Under the pieces are notes generated by a model. The model did not search any database. It was not told the DNA's origin and worked only from the letters and a program-made list of their open reading frames with translations. Positions 10,731 through 21,694 of a stretch of DNA of 64,000 bases are shown here, piece by piece (the first letter of the stretch is position 1; the number at the start of each line of letters is the position of its first letter). The stretch is from Caenorhabditis remanei (Eukaryota > Nematoda > Chromadorea > Rhabditida > Rhabditidae). The translations under genes were made by a program, and so were the position numbers. The stretch lies in NCBI RefSeq assembly GCF_010183535.1, contig NC_071328.1:10540001-10604000 (forward strand), read 5' to 3'.

Positions 10731-12579
10731 ATGTGGGGAGGACCGATAGTGCTATCCCGTGGAGAAGGTAATTTATGGTTTAAAGACTGGGAAATTAGAG
10801 GAGCCTTATACGAAAGTTGCTTGGGAATGGTTTAATGATTTAACCTGTTAGTGGATTTTCAGTATGAAAACTAGACCCTTGTAATAATTCAGAGCACATA
10901 GGTGGTATTTTTTCAAATCGTAAACTCTCTGATAAAATAATTCGAAACGTGGCCCTGCTCTAGATTGATAAGATCCTGCCCTTTTTTAAGTATTTGGCTC
11001 TTTCTTCCGATCAGTTTCTAGTTATTCCTATTACAAAAATTGTTTACTTCTAGCTGTAGACAAAATTAATGACTGAAGGTGACTCTGACCTCTTTTCCTT
11101 TCGAAATTCTCCAGTTTTCCAGTGAAACACACAGATAACGGAACGGTTGAATTACCAAAAGGAAAAATAGTCGGATGCTCGTGGCAAGTGATTCGTAAAC
11201 TAGGAGAAGGTGGATGTGGAAGTGTCTATCTTGTCAAAAATCTCGAAGATGAAACTGAAGCAGCAATGAAAGCAGAATCAAATACAGCAACCGGTGGATG
11301 TGTTCTGAAATTGGAAGTTGCAATACTCAAAAAATTAACTGGAAAACAACATGTCTGTCAATTTCTTTTTGCTGCGAGGCTTCAAGATTTTAGCTATGTT
11401 ATAATGACACTTCTCGGCGAAAGTTTAAATAAAATTGTTAAGTGAGTTGGAAAGAAACATGTGTCTAGTTAACAAGGGAGTTTCAGAAGAGTGGGACGTC
11501 AGATAACAGTCTCTTCACAAGTTCGGATCGCTGCAAATATCCTTTTTTGTCTCAAACAAATCCATGACGTGAGACTACTTCGCAGGTCTCACTGGAATAT
11601 TTCAATTTCAGATCGGTTTCATCCACCGAGATTTGAAACCAGCCAACATGGCACTCGGATACAAATCAAATGTGGAAGAATGCCGGTTCTTCCATGTACT
11701 TGATTTCGGATTGGCTCGTCAATTCATTGTTGCGAATACAGACGAACCGACCCGATTGATGATGAGAAGACCACGAGAAAGATCTCTTTTCAGAGGAACA
11801 ACAAGATATTGTTCCATCAGAATGCATGATCGAGCGGAGCAAGGAAGAGTCGATGATCTCTGGAGTATGATATACCTACTCGCAGAACTTCGAGGCCCTC
11901 TCCCATGGTCTGCTCAGAAGTTAGTGAACACAAAAATGAAAACGATTATAAAATGGATTTCAGTGACAAGAGAGTTGTTGGTGAGATGAAAAGACTTCAT
12001 TCAGATGAAGTCGTTCTTCAAAATAGTCCGATGGAATTTCTAGAGATAGCAAGGCATTTGAGGTAAATTCAGTTGTTTCTTTTCTTTTTTAAATCTCTAA
12101 TTCAGGAGTTTGAATTATTTCAATAGGCCAGATTACCATCGAATCTTTCTGTTGTTGATTTCAGTAATGCAAAAGGGAAAGTTTCAGTGGAGTGACCCAT
12201 TCGATTGGGAAATGATGTAAGAAGACTTTATCAGAAGTTTTAAAATCAACTGTATGAATTCAGACCACCAAAGCCATCTAAATCCACATCAGCATCGCCG
12301 CTCCAGTTGAGTAAAGAAACGATAAAGAAGAATGGAGGAAGTCGTGAGATATTGAGCAAAGAGAATTTTAGTAAAGAAGATCTGAAAACTGCTCAAAAGA
12401 CTGAAACAACAAGTAAAGAAAAAGCGAGTAAAGAGAAGACGAGTAGAGAGAAAGCAAGCAATGAATCCGCAGAAAAAATAAGTCATTCTGGAGAGAAAGC
12501 TGACGAAGAGAAGAAAGAACTTATGAAACTTCTACCGTTTGATGCTGAATTTTTCGCCTCTGATCCTATTGGATTTTGA
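10731..12579 (+). CDS. CK1/tau-tubulin-kinase-like protein kinase (TTBK-like)
   Basis: Exons 10731-10767, 11123-11441, 11487-11568, 11612-11919, 11964-12062, 12127-12216, 12264-12579. The first exon (MWGGPIVLSRGE) was found by phase: its G joins TG at 11123 to keep the frame. The kinase core shows glycine loop LGEGGCGSVYLV, lysine in AAMKAES, HRDLKPANMAL, DFGLARQF, then GTTRYCSIRMHDR and RVDDLWSMIYLLAEL, the APE-less CK1/TTBK pattern. The last exon is a low-complexity Ser-Lys-Glu tail with repeated SKE/SKEK motifs. Worms have a large, mostly sperm-enriched expansion of this family. The protein is probably catalytically active because Lys, HRD and DFG are present. Substrate unknown; no symbol assigned. 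Confidence 0.82.
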
Positions 12580-12584
12580 ATAAA
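12579..12584 (+). terminator. AATAAA overlapping the TTBK-like stop codon
   Basis: AATAAA starts on the last base of the TGA stop (12577-12579). If used, the 3' UTR would be only about 15-25 nt. A second AATAAA was not noticed in the next 200 bp. Confidence 0.4.
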
Positions 12585-13469
12585 TGTTAACTTATTATGC
12601 TGTAAATTCTTAATGGGTAGGAATCCTTTTTTCATTCGTTTTGCTGATAAATTTGAATGGAAATTGGGGCTAATTCCCTCTCCCGGTCGTAATGTTTTTG
12701 CAAGGAAGGTTATCGATTTTATTCTAAACTTGTTCCTATACAGTTTTTAAAACTTGAACTTGCAAAAAATATAGTATCTCAGCCAATTTTCACAGTCTCT
12801 GAATTTGAGTTTTTGATCACCAAAATCTGCTCATTTTCACTGTTCCCGAACTATTTTTCTGGCCGAACGTTTCTTTGTTTGCCAATTATCATTTATTTAC
12901 CTTGTTTGCCATAACACTTCGTTTCTCTCACTCCTTTCCACTTTTTTTTTCTATATGTCGTATATGTATATATTGCATTTCCCTTATTTTCGTTGTTTCC
13001 TCACTCAACGGGCATGGGTGGGCGACAACGGAAAAAGAGGAAGAAGACGAAGAGAAACGAGAGAGAATCGAGTGAGGAAAATGTTGGCGGCGTGCCAACA
13101 GCAAACACACCAACATACATCGAAAAAGAGTGAAGGGAGGCGGTCAACTATTGATCACACTACTCTCTTTCTCTTTTTCTCTCTCTACCTCTTCTTCTTT
13201 TTCTCTTCTCCTCTTTTCGAAAAGAGTCCTCCTTCGTTACCCCCCGGCCACTCCGTTTTTCCCACTGCTACCCTATTGCTGCCGGTTTCTGCTGCCCGTT
13301 TTCCTGCAGCAACAACATAGAGAAAAGGGAAGAGAAAAGAGATCTTTTAGCCTTCTTTTCCTTCTTCTTCCCCTCTCTTTCACACAACTCTTTCTACTTT
13401 TTCATTCGCCCTCCCTGTGCGGTGAGCGTGTTGCTGAGCACACTGCGTCGCCGTTCAAAGACAATTCAG
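12580..13469 (+). other. upstream region and probable 5' UTR of scpl-3
   Basis: About 890 bp of T/C-rich DNA. From 13140 to 13421 it is nearly pure pyrimidine with scattered CTTCTTC runs. GTGAGC at 13422 and CAATTCAG at 13462-13469 delimit a 48-nt candidate intron of typical worm size. The frame that enters scpl-3 has no ATG back to a TGA at 13152-13154, so this stretch is more likely 5' UTR or promoter than coding. A GA-rich segment lies at 13030-13075. Confidence 0.5.
13084..13098. promoter_or_regulatory. perfect NFI-type palindrome (site 1)
   Basis: TTGGC-N5-GCCAA (TTGGCGGCGTGCCAA) matches the full nuclear factor I consensus. It lies about 385 bp upstream of the first clear scpl-3 coding exon. 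Confidence 0.5.
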
Positions 13470-15989
13470 AATCAGAAGACGAAGAAAGTGACATCTTCGT
13501 CTTCTGTTGTCTTTGCAAGAAAAAAAAGATCAAAGAAGAAAGTTTTGGCAGTTAAACCGAAACCAAAAGTTGTGAAGAGGTGTCCACCAGTTCCATCTCC
13601 TATTCCTATCCCTCTGATACCTAAAAGACCTCTAAATATGAATAACGTTATTCCACCATTTGTATGGCCTGAAGATGATGAAGTGAATGAAGAACAACTA
13701 GAAGAACATGAAGGACCCGAAAGAATGGATTACGATGCGTGAGTGTTTCTCACTTTTATCGATGAAACTGAGATTGGAGCAGTAGAGGGATAGGAAATGG
13801 CTCTTTTTTCCGAGACTGTATGGATTTGTACAAAAAGTCAAATAGCTGTGTTTGTTAAAAATCTAATAAACTCTCATCATTCACAAAGTTATTTTAATTC
13901 TAGACAGTGGCCACCTTGGACACGGTATCAATTTCTATTTTTTTGATAAAAATAGGTCTAAACGAACATTTTGATGTCTCCGTTTCCACCACGTGATAGA
14001 TTGAGAAAGGAGAGAAAATCTATCTTCATCACCTGTTTGTTTACCAATATCTCTCCAGTTTAAACCGCAATTTCTGAATGTCTTTGACTTTTCACAAGGT
14101 TTCTCTCGGTGGTCCGTAATTAAAAACAACTGCCTTCCAATTACGGTTCTCTAAAAGAATGACGTCATCTATCGGTTCACATCGATTGAATCTATTCCTC
14201 ATGTCAATGACCTTGCCGACGGTATTGTTAGGAGAAAAAGCGAGGGATGAGACGTAGACACTTTGAATTGTATTGCGCAATAAACCTTGGAAGCTAGCCA
14301 AATAGAAAAAATATTATCGAAATTGAAGAAGAAGAAGCTGGGAAAACAGTTGAAATGTCAACGATGAGAGACCGACATGTCGAAGATAGAATTGATAAGA
14401 ACACCGTTGATAAGAAATTTGTTGCAAAACGTAGAAAACAAAACGTTGTGCTTGGCACAGTGCCAAATCGAGAACAAATATTCTAAAATTGGAATAATCT
14501 CAGACTGGTGATGCTGGCGAACCTCCCTCCCCTCACTGAAGAATTATTGAGCAGGAGTCCAGCTCTTCCTGTCAAAACTCGGTCATCCGCAGAGTTTACA
14601 CTGGTTTTGGACTTGGTAAGTTTCTAATGGGGAAAAAATGGGGAAAAAAATTAAGAAATCGAATATTTAAATATATTTAGAATCCCGGAGCTACCGTAAT
14701 CCTAGGGACACTAACCTTGAAAGTTAAGCTCACAAGATCTTCAAATTTGAATTTTCATCTTTGTCAATGACAGCCTTCCTATAAGATCTCTATAGTGCGT
14801 ATAGTTCAAAACCTTGTTTTTCTCTGCAATACGGGTACAATCTTCTCGTTTAAAAATCGTTTGAATAACTCTTAACTAGGAAGATAATCTTGGGTTTCTT
14901 TTCGAAACGGTTTTTGAAATATTTTTTTCTGATACTGTATCAAGATATCAAGACCAGAACAAATTTTATTCAAGAAGTATAGTATGTATTTTAAACTAGA
15001 AGATGTCCTTATCATGAAGAGACTAACTTCTGAATTCTTGAATTTTTTTCAAAACAAATTGTAATTTATAAAAAAAGCTGACCTCCATTGAATAAGAAAG
15101 TTACATTAGTTAAGAATCATCAATTAATTTGAAATCCAAGTCTTTTTTTCAAGAAACAATTTCCAATTACAGGATGAAACTCTCGTCCACTGCAGTCTCA
15201 CACCACTCGACAATGCCACAATGATATTTCCTGTTATGTTTCAAGATATAACATATCAAGTATACGTTCGTCTCCGACCACATCTACGAACTTTTTTGAG
15301 GCGAATGTCAAAAATTTTTGAGATTATAATATTCACCGCCAGTAAAAAAGTATATGCCAATAAACTATGTGTAAGTTTATTTTTTATAACCTTTCAAAAA
15401 TTTCAATTTTTAGGACATCATCGATCCTCAAAAAACCATGATCCGACATAGACTGTTCCGAGAACACTGCGTCTGCGTTTATGGCAATTACGTAAAAGAT
15501 TTGACAATATTGGGAAGAGATTTATCGAAGACAATGATCCTTGATAACGCGATTCAATCATTTGCTTATCAACTGGATAATGGAATTCCGATCGAAAGTT
15601 GGTTCGAGGATAAAAGTGACACCGAATTGCTAAAATTGTGCTCCTTCTTTGAAGCTGTTCCGTCAGCCGTGAGTATTATCTTTTTATTTTTTCAAACAGT
15701 ATTTCTTAGAACTTCCACTTCTCAACTTACTTTCAATTCCAAACTGCATGACTCAGGATAAATTGTCGTATTACAGGGTCGTGACGTCCGCGAAATCCTA
15801 CGACGTAGATATCGCCTCCGTGACCACATTCCTTTCTACAGTATAATCCATCAGCAAGAAGGACCTGGTCGTATGCCAATGATTATGCCAATACACATTG
15901 CTCCAGCTCAAGAAGTGGAAGAAAATCACGTAGAAGAGCAGTTAATAACACAAGTGGCTCAGAAACCTCTACAATTAGTACAGGGATGA
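13470..15989 (+). CDS. scpl-3: SCPL-3, CTDSPL2-like HAD-family small phosphatase
   Basis: Exons 13470-13738, 14504-14615, 15173-15370, 15414-15668, 15777-15989 (TGA). The basic Lys/Pro-rich N-terminus precedes a FCP/SCP phosphatase domain. Motif I is split by an intron: LVLDL|DETLVHC gives the catalytic DxDxT(L/V) pair. The motif II region is [19 protein letters not shown] and the motif III region is [19 protein letters not shown], with [15 protein letters not shown] typical of the CTDSPL2/Dullard branch. The C-terminus is short. These enzymes dephosphorylate Ser/Thr, for example on the RNA polymerase II CTD or SMADs. The start is not resolved: the first ATG in frame is at 13638 (MNNVIPPF), yet the preceding 56 codons look coding, so an upstream exon probably supplies the true start. 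Symbol by recalled worm neighbour relationship with GMPPA; not checked. Confidence 0.83.
14160..14167. promoter_or_regulatory. CRE palindrome TGACGTCA
   Basis: A perfect CREB/ATF full site inside scpl-3 intron 13739-14503. A single 8-mer can occur by chance; it is listed because it lies 285 bp from a perfect NFI palindrome in the same intron. Confidence 0.25.
14452..14466. promoter_or_regulatory. perfect NFI-type palindrome (site 2)
   Basis: TTGGCACAGTGCCAA is a perfect 15-bp palindrome with a single central base and fits TTGGCA-N3-TGCCAA exactly. It ends 37 bp before the second scpl-3 exon, at the 3' end of the 765-bp first intron. Confidence 0.5.
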
Positions 15990-16281
15990 ATTCGTTCTGT
16001 TTTCAAAGCTGTCTGTTTGTAAATATTGTAGTCCCCATTCCAGAAAACACGATTGTTGTTTTTTTCTCCTCCAGTTAAATACCTCAAGACTGTTATTCTT
16101 TCATTTCCTCGCCGCCTTTATATCTTACCGAAAAGAAAAAAAATGATCTGCATATTTTTTCTCCCAACCACCTCAGATACTCTCAATACTCGTTTTTGCA
16201 CAATGTGCCATCATCCAATCTCATTTACATACCCAAGTTTCGGTGTCAAATATTCCTCATTAAAACAATCCCTGTGAACTT

Positions 16282-16287
16282 AATAAA
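16282..16287 (+). terminator. AATAAA, probable scpl-3 poly(A) signal
   Basis: The first canonical AATAAA after the scpl-3 stop, 293 nt downstream and followed by a T-rich stretch. Confidence 0.5.
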
Positions 16288-16589
16288 CCGCATAGTTTTT
16301 TCATGTAGAAAAATGATTAGTTCGATATCGAAGATTGCCAAATAATAAAAAATTAGTAATATACGTTGGCGAGAATGCATGACAGAGAAAATGTATTACA
16401 ACTAGTTGCAACTAATCGTTACCTTAAACATGCTCTAGTATTGATAAACTTTCATTTCGATAATAAAAAAGGATAATTAGCATTTAGCTGTTGAACTATA
16501 ATCCAATTTATGACTCAATAAACGCATTGGAAACGTTTTTATCTCATTTGATTAAACAATTTAGCTTCAAAATTTGAAATTAGAGCGTG

Positions 16590-16661
16590 CACGGCCTCCT
16601 GCAGAGGCCCTCTCAAAGTACTGCGCGCAGTGCATTGAGAGGGCCTCCGCTGGAGGCCGTG
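16590..16661. repeat. 72-bp GC-rich imperfect palindrome, MITE-like
   Basis: The two halves, centred on CTGCGCGCAG (16621-16630), are reverse complements with only a few mismatches: CACGGCCTCC...GAGGCCCTCTCAA against TTGAGAGGGCCTC...GGAGGCCGTG. High GC in an AT-rich spacer, together with the adjacent AAAGGCGTGTGCCTTTAAA-type word at 16703-16722, suggests a degraded palindromic mobile element. Confidence 0.6.
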
Positions 16662-17748
16662 AGCGTGTAAACTATAGCCGCTGCGAGACCCGTTGGACAA
16701 ACAAAGGCGTGTGCCTTTAAACTGATACGTTGCACTCGCCGACAAACAACACATTCTACAAGCTGGAGCTCGTTTAAAACTGCTTCTTGTCAATTTTTTC
16801 AAAAAATTATTTCTTGAATGAAGTAATGTTGTTCAAATGCAAAAACTTCATCATTTTGCATCATGGAACTTGTTCAACCATCAGATCTAGTGCGTTTCGA
16901 GTCGAAAACTACCGTAACCCTAGAAATAGCGGAACTCTTTCAAGTTACATGTTTAACATATTTTGAAGAAATCACGCATAGTCGAAAACTGCTTCGTTTC
17001 CCTCAATATTCACGTTTCCATGCCGACATTGTGTCGCCAGACGAGACGCTTGCTGACACTTCATCTAGTTCGTTATCCTGTTTCTGAAAAAAAGGACTTC
17101 ACTTTTGATGTTTTTTCTCTCGTTATATTCAGCTTTCTTAATTATGTAATTTGACACTTCCTCATAAGCTTGAAATAACTGGGCTTGGTTCTTTTCCACC
17201 TGTTTATTTTTAGAGTTTTATTTGTTTTTAGAAGAGATATCTTATTTTTTTGCAATTTTGATTAGTAGTTATTCTAGAAAATATTCTTTTGGGCCATTAT
17301 TTCGACCCCAGGTTTTGTTATTCTTACCCACAATTTTGTATTCATCATTCGAGCTTACAAGCTCAACTTTTTGCATTTCAAAAACTCCGAAAAAACATCG
17401 CAGAAAAAAAAAGAAAAGTTCAAACTAGAAAGAGAGTTCTAGAAATTCTTGTCTAGGAACTTGATAGTGGACCTCACATAAAGAAAGTGAAAAGTTCAAT
17501 AAATTAGTACCTCCCACAGAAAACGACCGCCCAAAAGCCCCGGTCTTTTCAATCATTCTCAATTCAATTCTGATGCTTCTTCTATCTTCCTTTCCTTCAC
17601 CCACGTCTTCTTTAGCCTCCAACCGCATCGACTACAAATCCATCCAGTTAGTTCTTTCTTCTTGCAGCCCACCTCCTTCTTCCGCGGCGAAAGTGACCCG
17701 GTTCCAAAGAAACGCGTCTTCCTTCGCTTCCTGCCTCTCTCCACCAAA

Positions 17749-20528
17749 ATGTCCTTCAAAGCGGTCGTTCTAGTCGGAGGCCCACAAAAAGGTGAGGAGA
17801 CTGCGTCACTGTTCGAACAGACAGGCCCGCCCCTATACAAGAAGACAACTTGCGTCAGAAATCCTCAGTTCTGAATCTTCTGAATCAACATGATTCTTGC
17901 CGCTGGAGCTCTGCTGTCCCTGTACGCCTTCTTCCTGGTGCTCCCCATCATTATCATGGCTTATGCCGCACAGCATTATCCACTTCGACTTTAGCATCTT
18001 CCGAAAATTCGTAGACACAACAGATGCTTTACCCAAATGATTTCTCGTAGAATTTCTAATCTATTCACTGTTTTCATATCCCCAGAAAATGTAAGTTTGA
18101 GCGATTTTGAAGAGATCCAGTCTTTCTAACACTTCTAGTCTACAAAAAAAAGACATGACACGCTTTTTGCAAAAGACAGGGAAACCAGATAGGGACTCGT
18201 ACTATTCTATGTGATCCGTCAAGATCAACGTTTCTGACCCTAAAAGTGCATTCGAAGTTAGAAATACCTAAGATCAAACACATGATTCTTAAAGTATCAT
18301 AAAATAAAGTTTGAGATGAAAGAAATCTTTTTTTTAATTATTAGGCAATAGAAGCATTAAAAAAACAATTATAATTTCATTACAGGAACTCGTTTCCGCC
18401 CTCTCTCACTTCAACTGCCCAAACCGCTTTTCCCAATTGCTGGAGTTCCTTTGATTGAACATCACATCGATCAACTTTGTCAGGTAATTATTTGTTTTTC
18501 TTCAATATTCCTTATATGCAGATCTTTCAGTTATCTGGATTGTCTGAAATCTTGCTACTTGGTTTTTTCCCCACTGATCTCTTCACTGAATTCATCGATC
18601 GCTGCCAGAAGACCTACCGCGTCAGCATAAAATATCTCGAAGAACCCAATCCACTTGGTATGTTTTATTTCCTAGAAACCGGTTAACTCCCATTGCGTAG
18701 AGGTGGGAGGTGGAACCAAATGTAATCTAATTGTTCGAGAGGTGAAAGATTTCGTTTTTGGATTGAAAACAGAATAATCGTCATTAACCTGGTTTTACAA
18801 CTAAACGCAACGGTTTTCAAAAATGTATGGAATCTTCTCCGATACGACTCATTTTCAGGTACTGCTGGAGGTCTTGTTTCTTTCAAAGCAACAATTCTAT
18901 CTGGTGATCCAAATGCAGTCTTCGTCATCAATGCTGATGTCTGTGGAGACCTTCCAATTGAAGATATGGGAGCCAAAATTGATTCGATCTCTGGTTCCAG
19001 TATGCTTATGCTTACAACTGAAGCTACACGTCAGCAGTCGGTGAACTTTGGCTCTGTGAGTTCTTTTTTTTTAGAAATCATAACGATTTTTTGATGTAGG
19101 TTGTGACAGATTCCGAAGGAAAAGTAGTTCATTATGTCGACAAACCAACGACTTTCGTGTCAACCAACATTTCATGCGGAGTTTATCTGATGAAAGCAGA
19201 GGTCATCCGACAACTCGATCTTCCTCTAAATGGCGATGGAATCTGGTTGGAAAGAGACGTTATCCCTCAACTTGCTGCGTCTGGAAACCTTTATGCTCTT
19301 CACACCACCAGATGGTGGAGTCAGACGAAAACCGCTGCGTAAGTTTACTTTTTTATACAGTGCGCGTAATATCTTTAGGACCCCTCATTTTCGGGGGTTC
19401 TTGAAAAACAAGTGGAGATATCAAAAATCTGTAAAAGCCAGTCGATTTCAAATCCAAAATAACCCCCGAAAACACATTTTCATGAATCTATCACTTTTCA
19501 TACCTCGAATCACCAAAAAGTCACTTTTTTAGTCGCAAAATATCTTTAGGACCACCTCGAAAATCGAAGTTTCAGTTGATTTTTAGAAAAATTTCTTGGA
19601 AATCTATTCTATGTGGTCGAAACATACTCTTTCGTTGTTTTCAAGTATTTTCTTTTCGATTCCGTCCTTTCCGAACATGAAATCAAGTGTTTGCCACCTT
19701 CGAATTTTCAACCATCTGAAATTTTCACTGTTTCAGAACTTCAACACTTGTATATCAGTTCTCCAATCGTTGGGGGTCCTAAAGACATTTCGCTCACTGT
19801 ATTCGTCGATTTATTCTCTAGTTTTCAGAGCTGTACTTTATGCGAATCGTCACTATCTTCGTCTTTACAAGAAACGTTATGCTGCAAGACTGTGCAGAAT
19901 TGGAGCTCAAATTATAGGAGATGTATTCATTGATCCAAGTGCCCAAGTGCATCCTACTGCGAAGATCGGCCCAAATGTTAGTATTGGTCCAAACGCTGTA
20001 ATCGGAAAAGGAGTACGTATCAAGGAATCAATTATTCTTCCGGAGGCTGTTATTGAAGAAAACGCGTGTGTTCTTCAATCAGTTATCGGTTGGCGTTCAA
20101 TTGTGGGAATGTGGGCTCGGATAGAAGGGATTCCGCTCGAGCCGAATCCAAATCTTCCGTTCGCCAAGGTTAGTTTCAAGAAAGAAAGTAAAATTTATGA
20201 AACTGAAAAAATATTCTTATATTTAATGGTAAAAACGGAATTTATCAAACTTTTTAAAAATCTGAAAAATTCTAGTAGTTGATGCACACTGTTCACATTC
20301 CATTTTTCAGTACGGACATTAAATTCCTAAAGCTTAAAACATCGAGGAGGATAACATTTTTTCCAGATGGATAACAAGCCACTCTTCCTTCCGGATGGTC
20401 GTCTCACTCCATCTCTTACAATTCTTGGATCTGATGTTTCAGTTGCTCCAGAAACTATCATTCTCAACTGCGTCGTCTTGCCATACAAGGAGCTCACGTG
20501 TAGCTACAAAAATCAGATAATTCTTTGA
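17749..20528 (+). CDS. GMPPA orthologue, mannose-1-phosphate guanylyltransferase alpha / GDP-mannose sensor
   Basis: Exons 17749-17791, 18386-18483, 18522-18657, 18859-19055, 19100-19338, 19829-20168, 20367-20528. The N-terminal nucleotidyltransferase domain carries the signature [20 protein letters not shown], then [13 protein letters not shown] and [13 protein letters not shown]. The C-terminal left-handed beta-helix shows hexapeptide repeats ([20 protein letters not shown], then [20 protein letters not shown]). The alpha rather than beta paralogue is indicated by [13 protein letters not shown] and by the length of the repeat region. In animals GMPPA associates with catalytic GMPPB and acts mainly as an allosteric GDP-mannose-sensing inhibitor in the cytosol. 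The gene ends with [13 protein letters not shown]. The 490-bp fifth intron holds diverged repeat copies. Confidence 0.9.
19373..19784. repeat. degenerate foldback-like repeat in GMPPA intron
   Basis: The 10-mer CTTTAGGACC occurs at 19373-19382 and 19544-19553, and its complement GGTCCTAAAG at 19775-19784. Flanking sequence is partly conserved: GCGCGTAATAT or GCAAAATAT before the two direct copies, and GACATTTCGCTCAC after the inverted one. This suggests an old element with inverted ends. The boundaries are uncertain. Confidence 0.35.
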
Positions 20529-21412
20529 GCCAATAACGCGTTATTTTCGGTTTTTCTGTTACATACTATTTATTTTTCAACTTCTGTGATATTTATGTAA
20601 TTTCAGGGCCATACCATTTTGACGCCAAAACTTGACAGTTACTGACATAGTTGGTGGTATCGATGTTTCTTTCTATTCCAAGCAAAGTCACTAAACATGT
20701 CTTTTTTTCTAATTTATTGCCTTTCTACTAAAGCACCGTTTTAAAAAATGATTTTAATAACCTAATCAAGCAGTTGTACATTTAAAACATAAAGTCATTT
20801 TCTGGGAAAAGTAATGTTCAAACATCTATTGGAAATTCTTCTTTACAGATTTTCAGTTCAAACAAACAGAGGTTCCCCACAATACTAAAATACAAAAAAT
20901 GTACTGTAATTCTGTGCATTCTCTTCGGATGCACCATTTTGTCTTATTGAATTTGATATTTTTCTTTTCAGCCCGCAAAACTCTATTACATGACATAACT
21001 GTATTCCCTAGATGATGTCTATAGTTCCCTTTCACAGAATCTCCCATCGTAACTCGAAGATAATCTATTCCCCATTGTTTCAGATTCTTCATTCACCCCC
21101 TTCACATGTTAATTCCACTTCACACCATGCCTGTTTCCACATTAACCTTGCACATTTCTCCACATCTGGTTCTGCTGTTACTTTATGTCACTGACCCGAA
21201 GCGACCAGAAGTGAAACATTATAATGAATCAAGAGATTTAGAGAAGTCCGCGCAATCGGTCTCTCTTACTTTCTCTCATTGTGCTCTTCTTTTGTCTTTT
21301 TCCGTATTTCACAGTCATTCAAAACTCTTTTTGTGTTTCCTTTCATTTATTTCTTTTCAGTCTTCAAAGAAGTAACTAGAAGTTTATTCTAGAAAATTCA
21401 GCAAGGTTTGGA

Positions 21413-21694
21413 ATGACTTCAGTTCTTGAGAGAGAGAGACTTGAGATACGGAATTTTTATATTCGGAAGTTGAGTAGTTGCGTTCGAACAATATCCTTCA
21501 TACATTTATATTTATACCCAACCACTTCTTCTGTTGAAAAAAACGAAGCTCCATTATTGGTTCAGAAAGCTCGACCTTCTCTTTCTCTTCTTGTTGACCA
21601 TAAGAACAATGTTCTTTCACGCCGATTACTACTCTCAAAGTCAATAGACAAACAGGAACAGTTGACACAGAAAGTCTTTTTACCAGTTAGATGA
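21413..21694 (+). CDS. weak hypothetical ORF, 93 codons
   Basis: An ATG-initiated frame of mixed composition (MTSVLERERLEIRNFYIRKL... ending KVFLPVR). Unlike most frames nearby it is not simply Phe/Leu/Ser from pyrimidine tracts. No family, splice partner or signal peptide was recognised, so it may be chance. Confidence 0.12.
   Translation: MTSVLERERLEIRNFYIRKLSSCVRTISFIHLYLYPTTSSVEKNEAPLLVQKARPSLSLLVDHKNNVLSRRLLLSKSIDKQEQLTQKVFLPVR

Larger units (their letters stand above)
15990..17748. other. scpl-3/GMPPA intergenic region
   Basis: 1.76 kb. The proximal 300 bp is the scpl-3 3' UTR, with AATAAA at 16282-16287. A GC-rich palindromic repeat relic is at 16590-16661. The remainder is AT-rich. 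Immediately upstream of GMPPA (17560-17748) the DNA becomes C/T-rich and open in several frames, which is probably 5' UTR and promoter. No conserved gene was seen. Confidence 0.6.

Noticed and set aside
11121..11445. GTG-initiated start of the TTBK-like kinase at 11122
   Set aside because: A splice acceptor (TTTTCCAG) sits at 11122, and an upstream exon with ATG at 10731 joins in phase.
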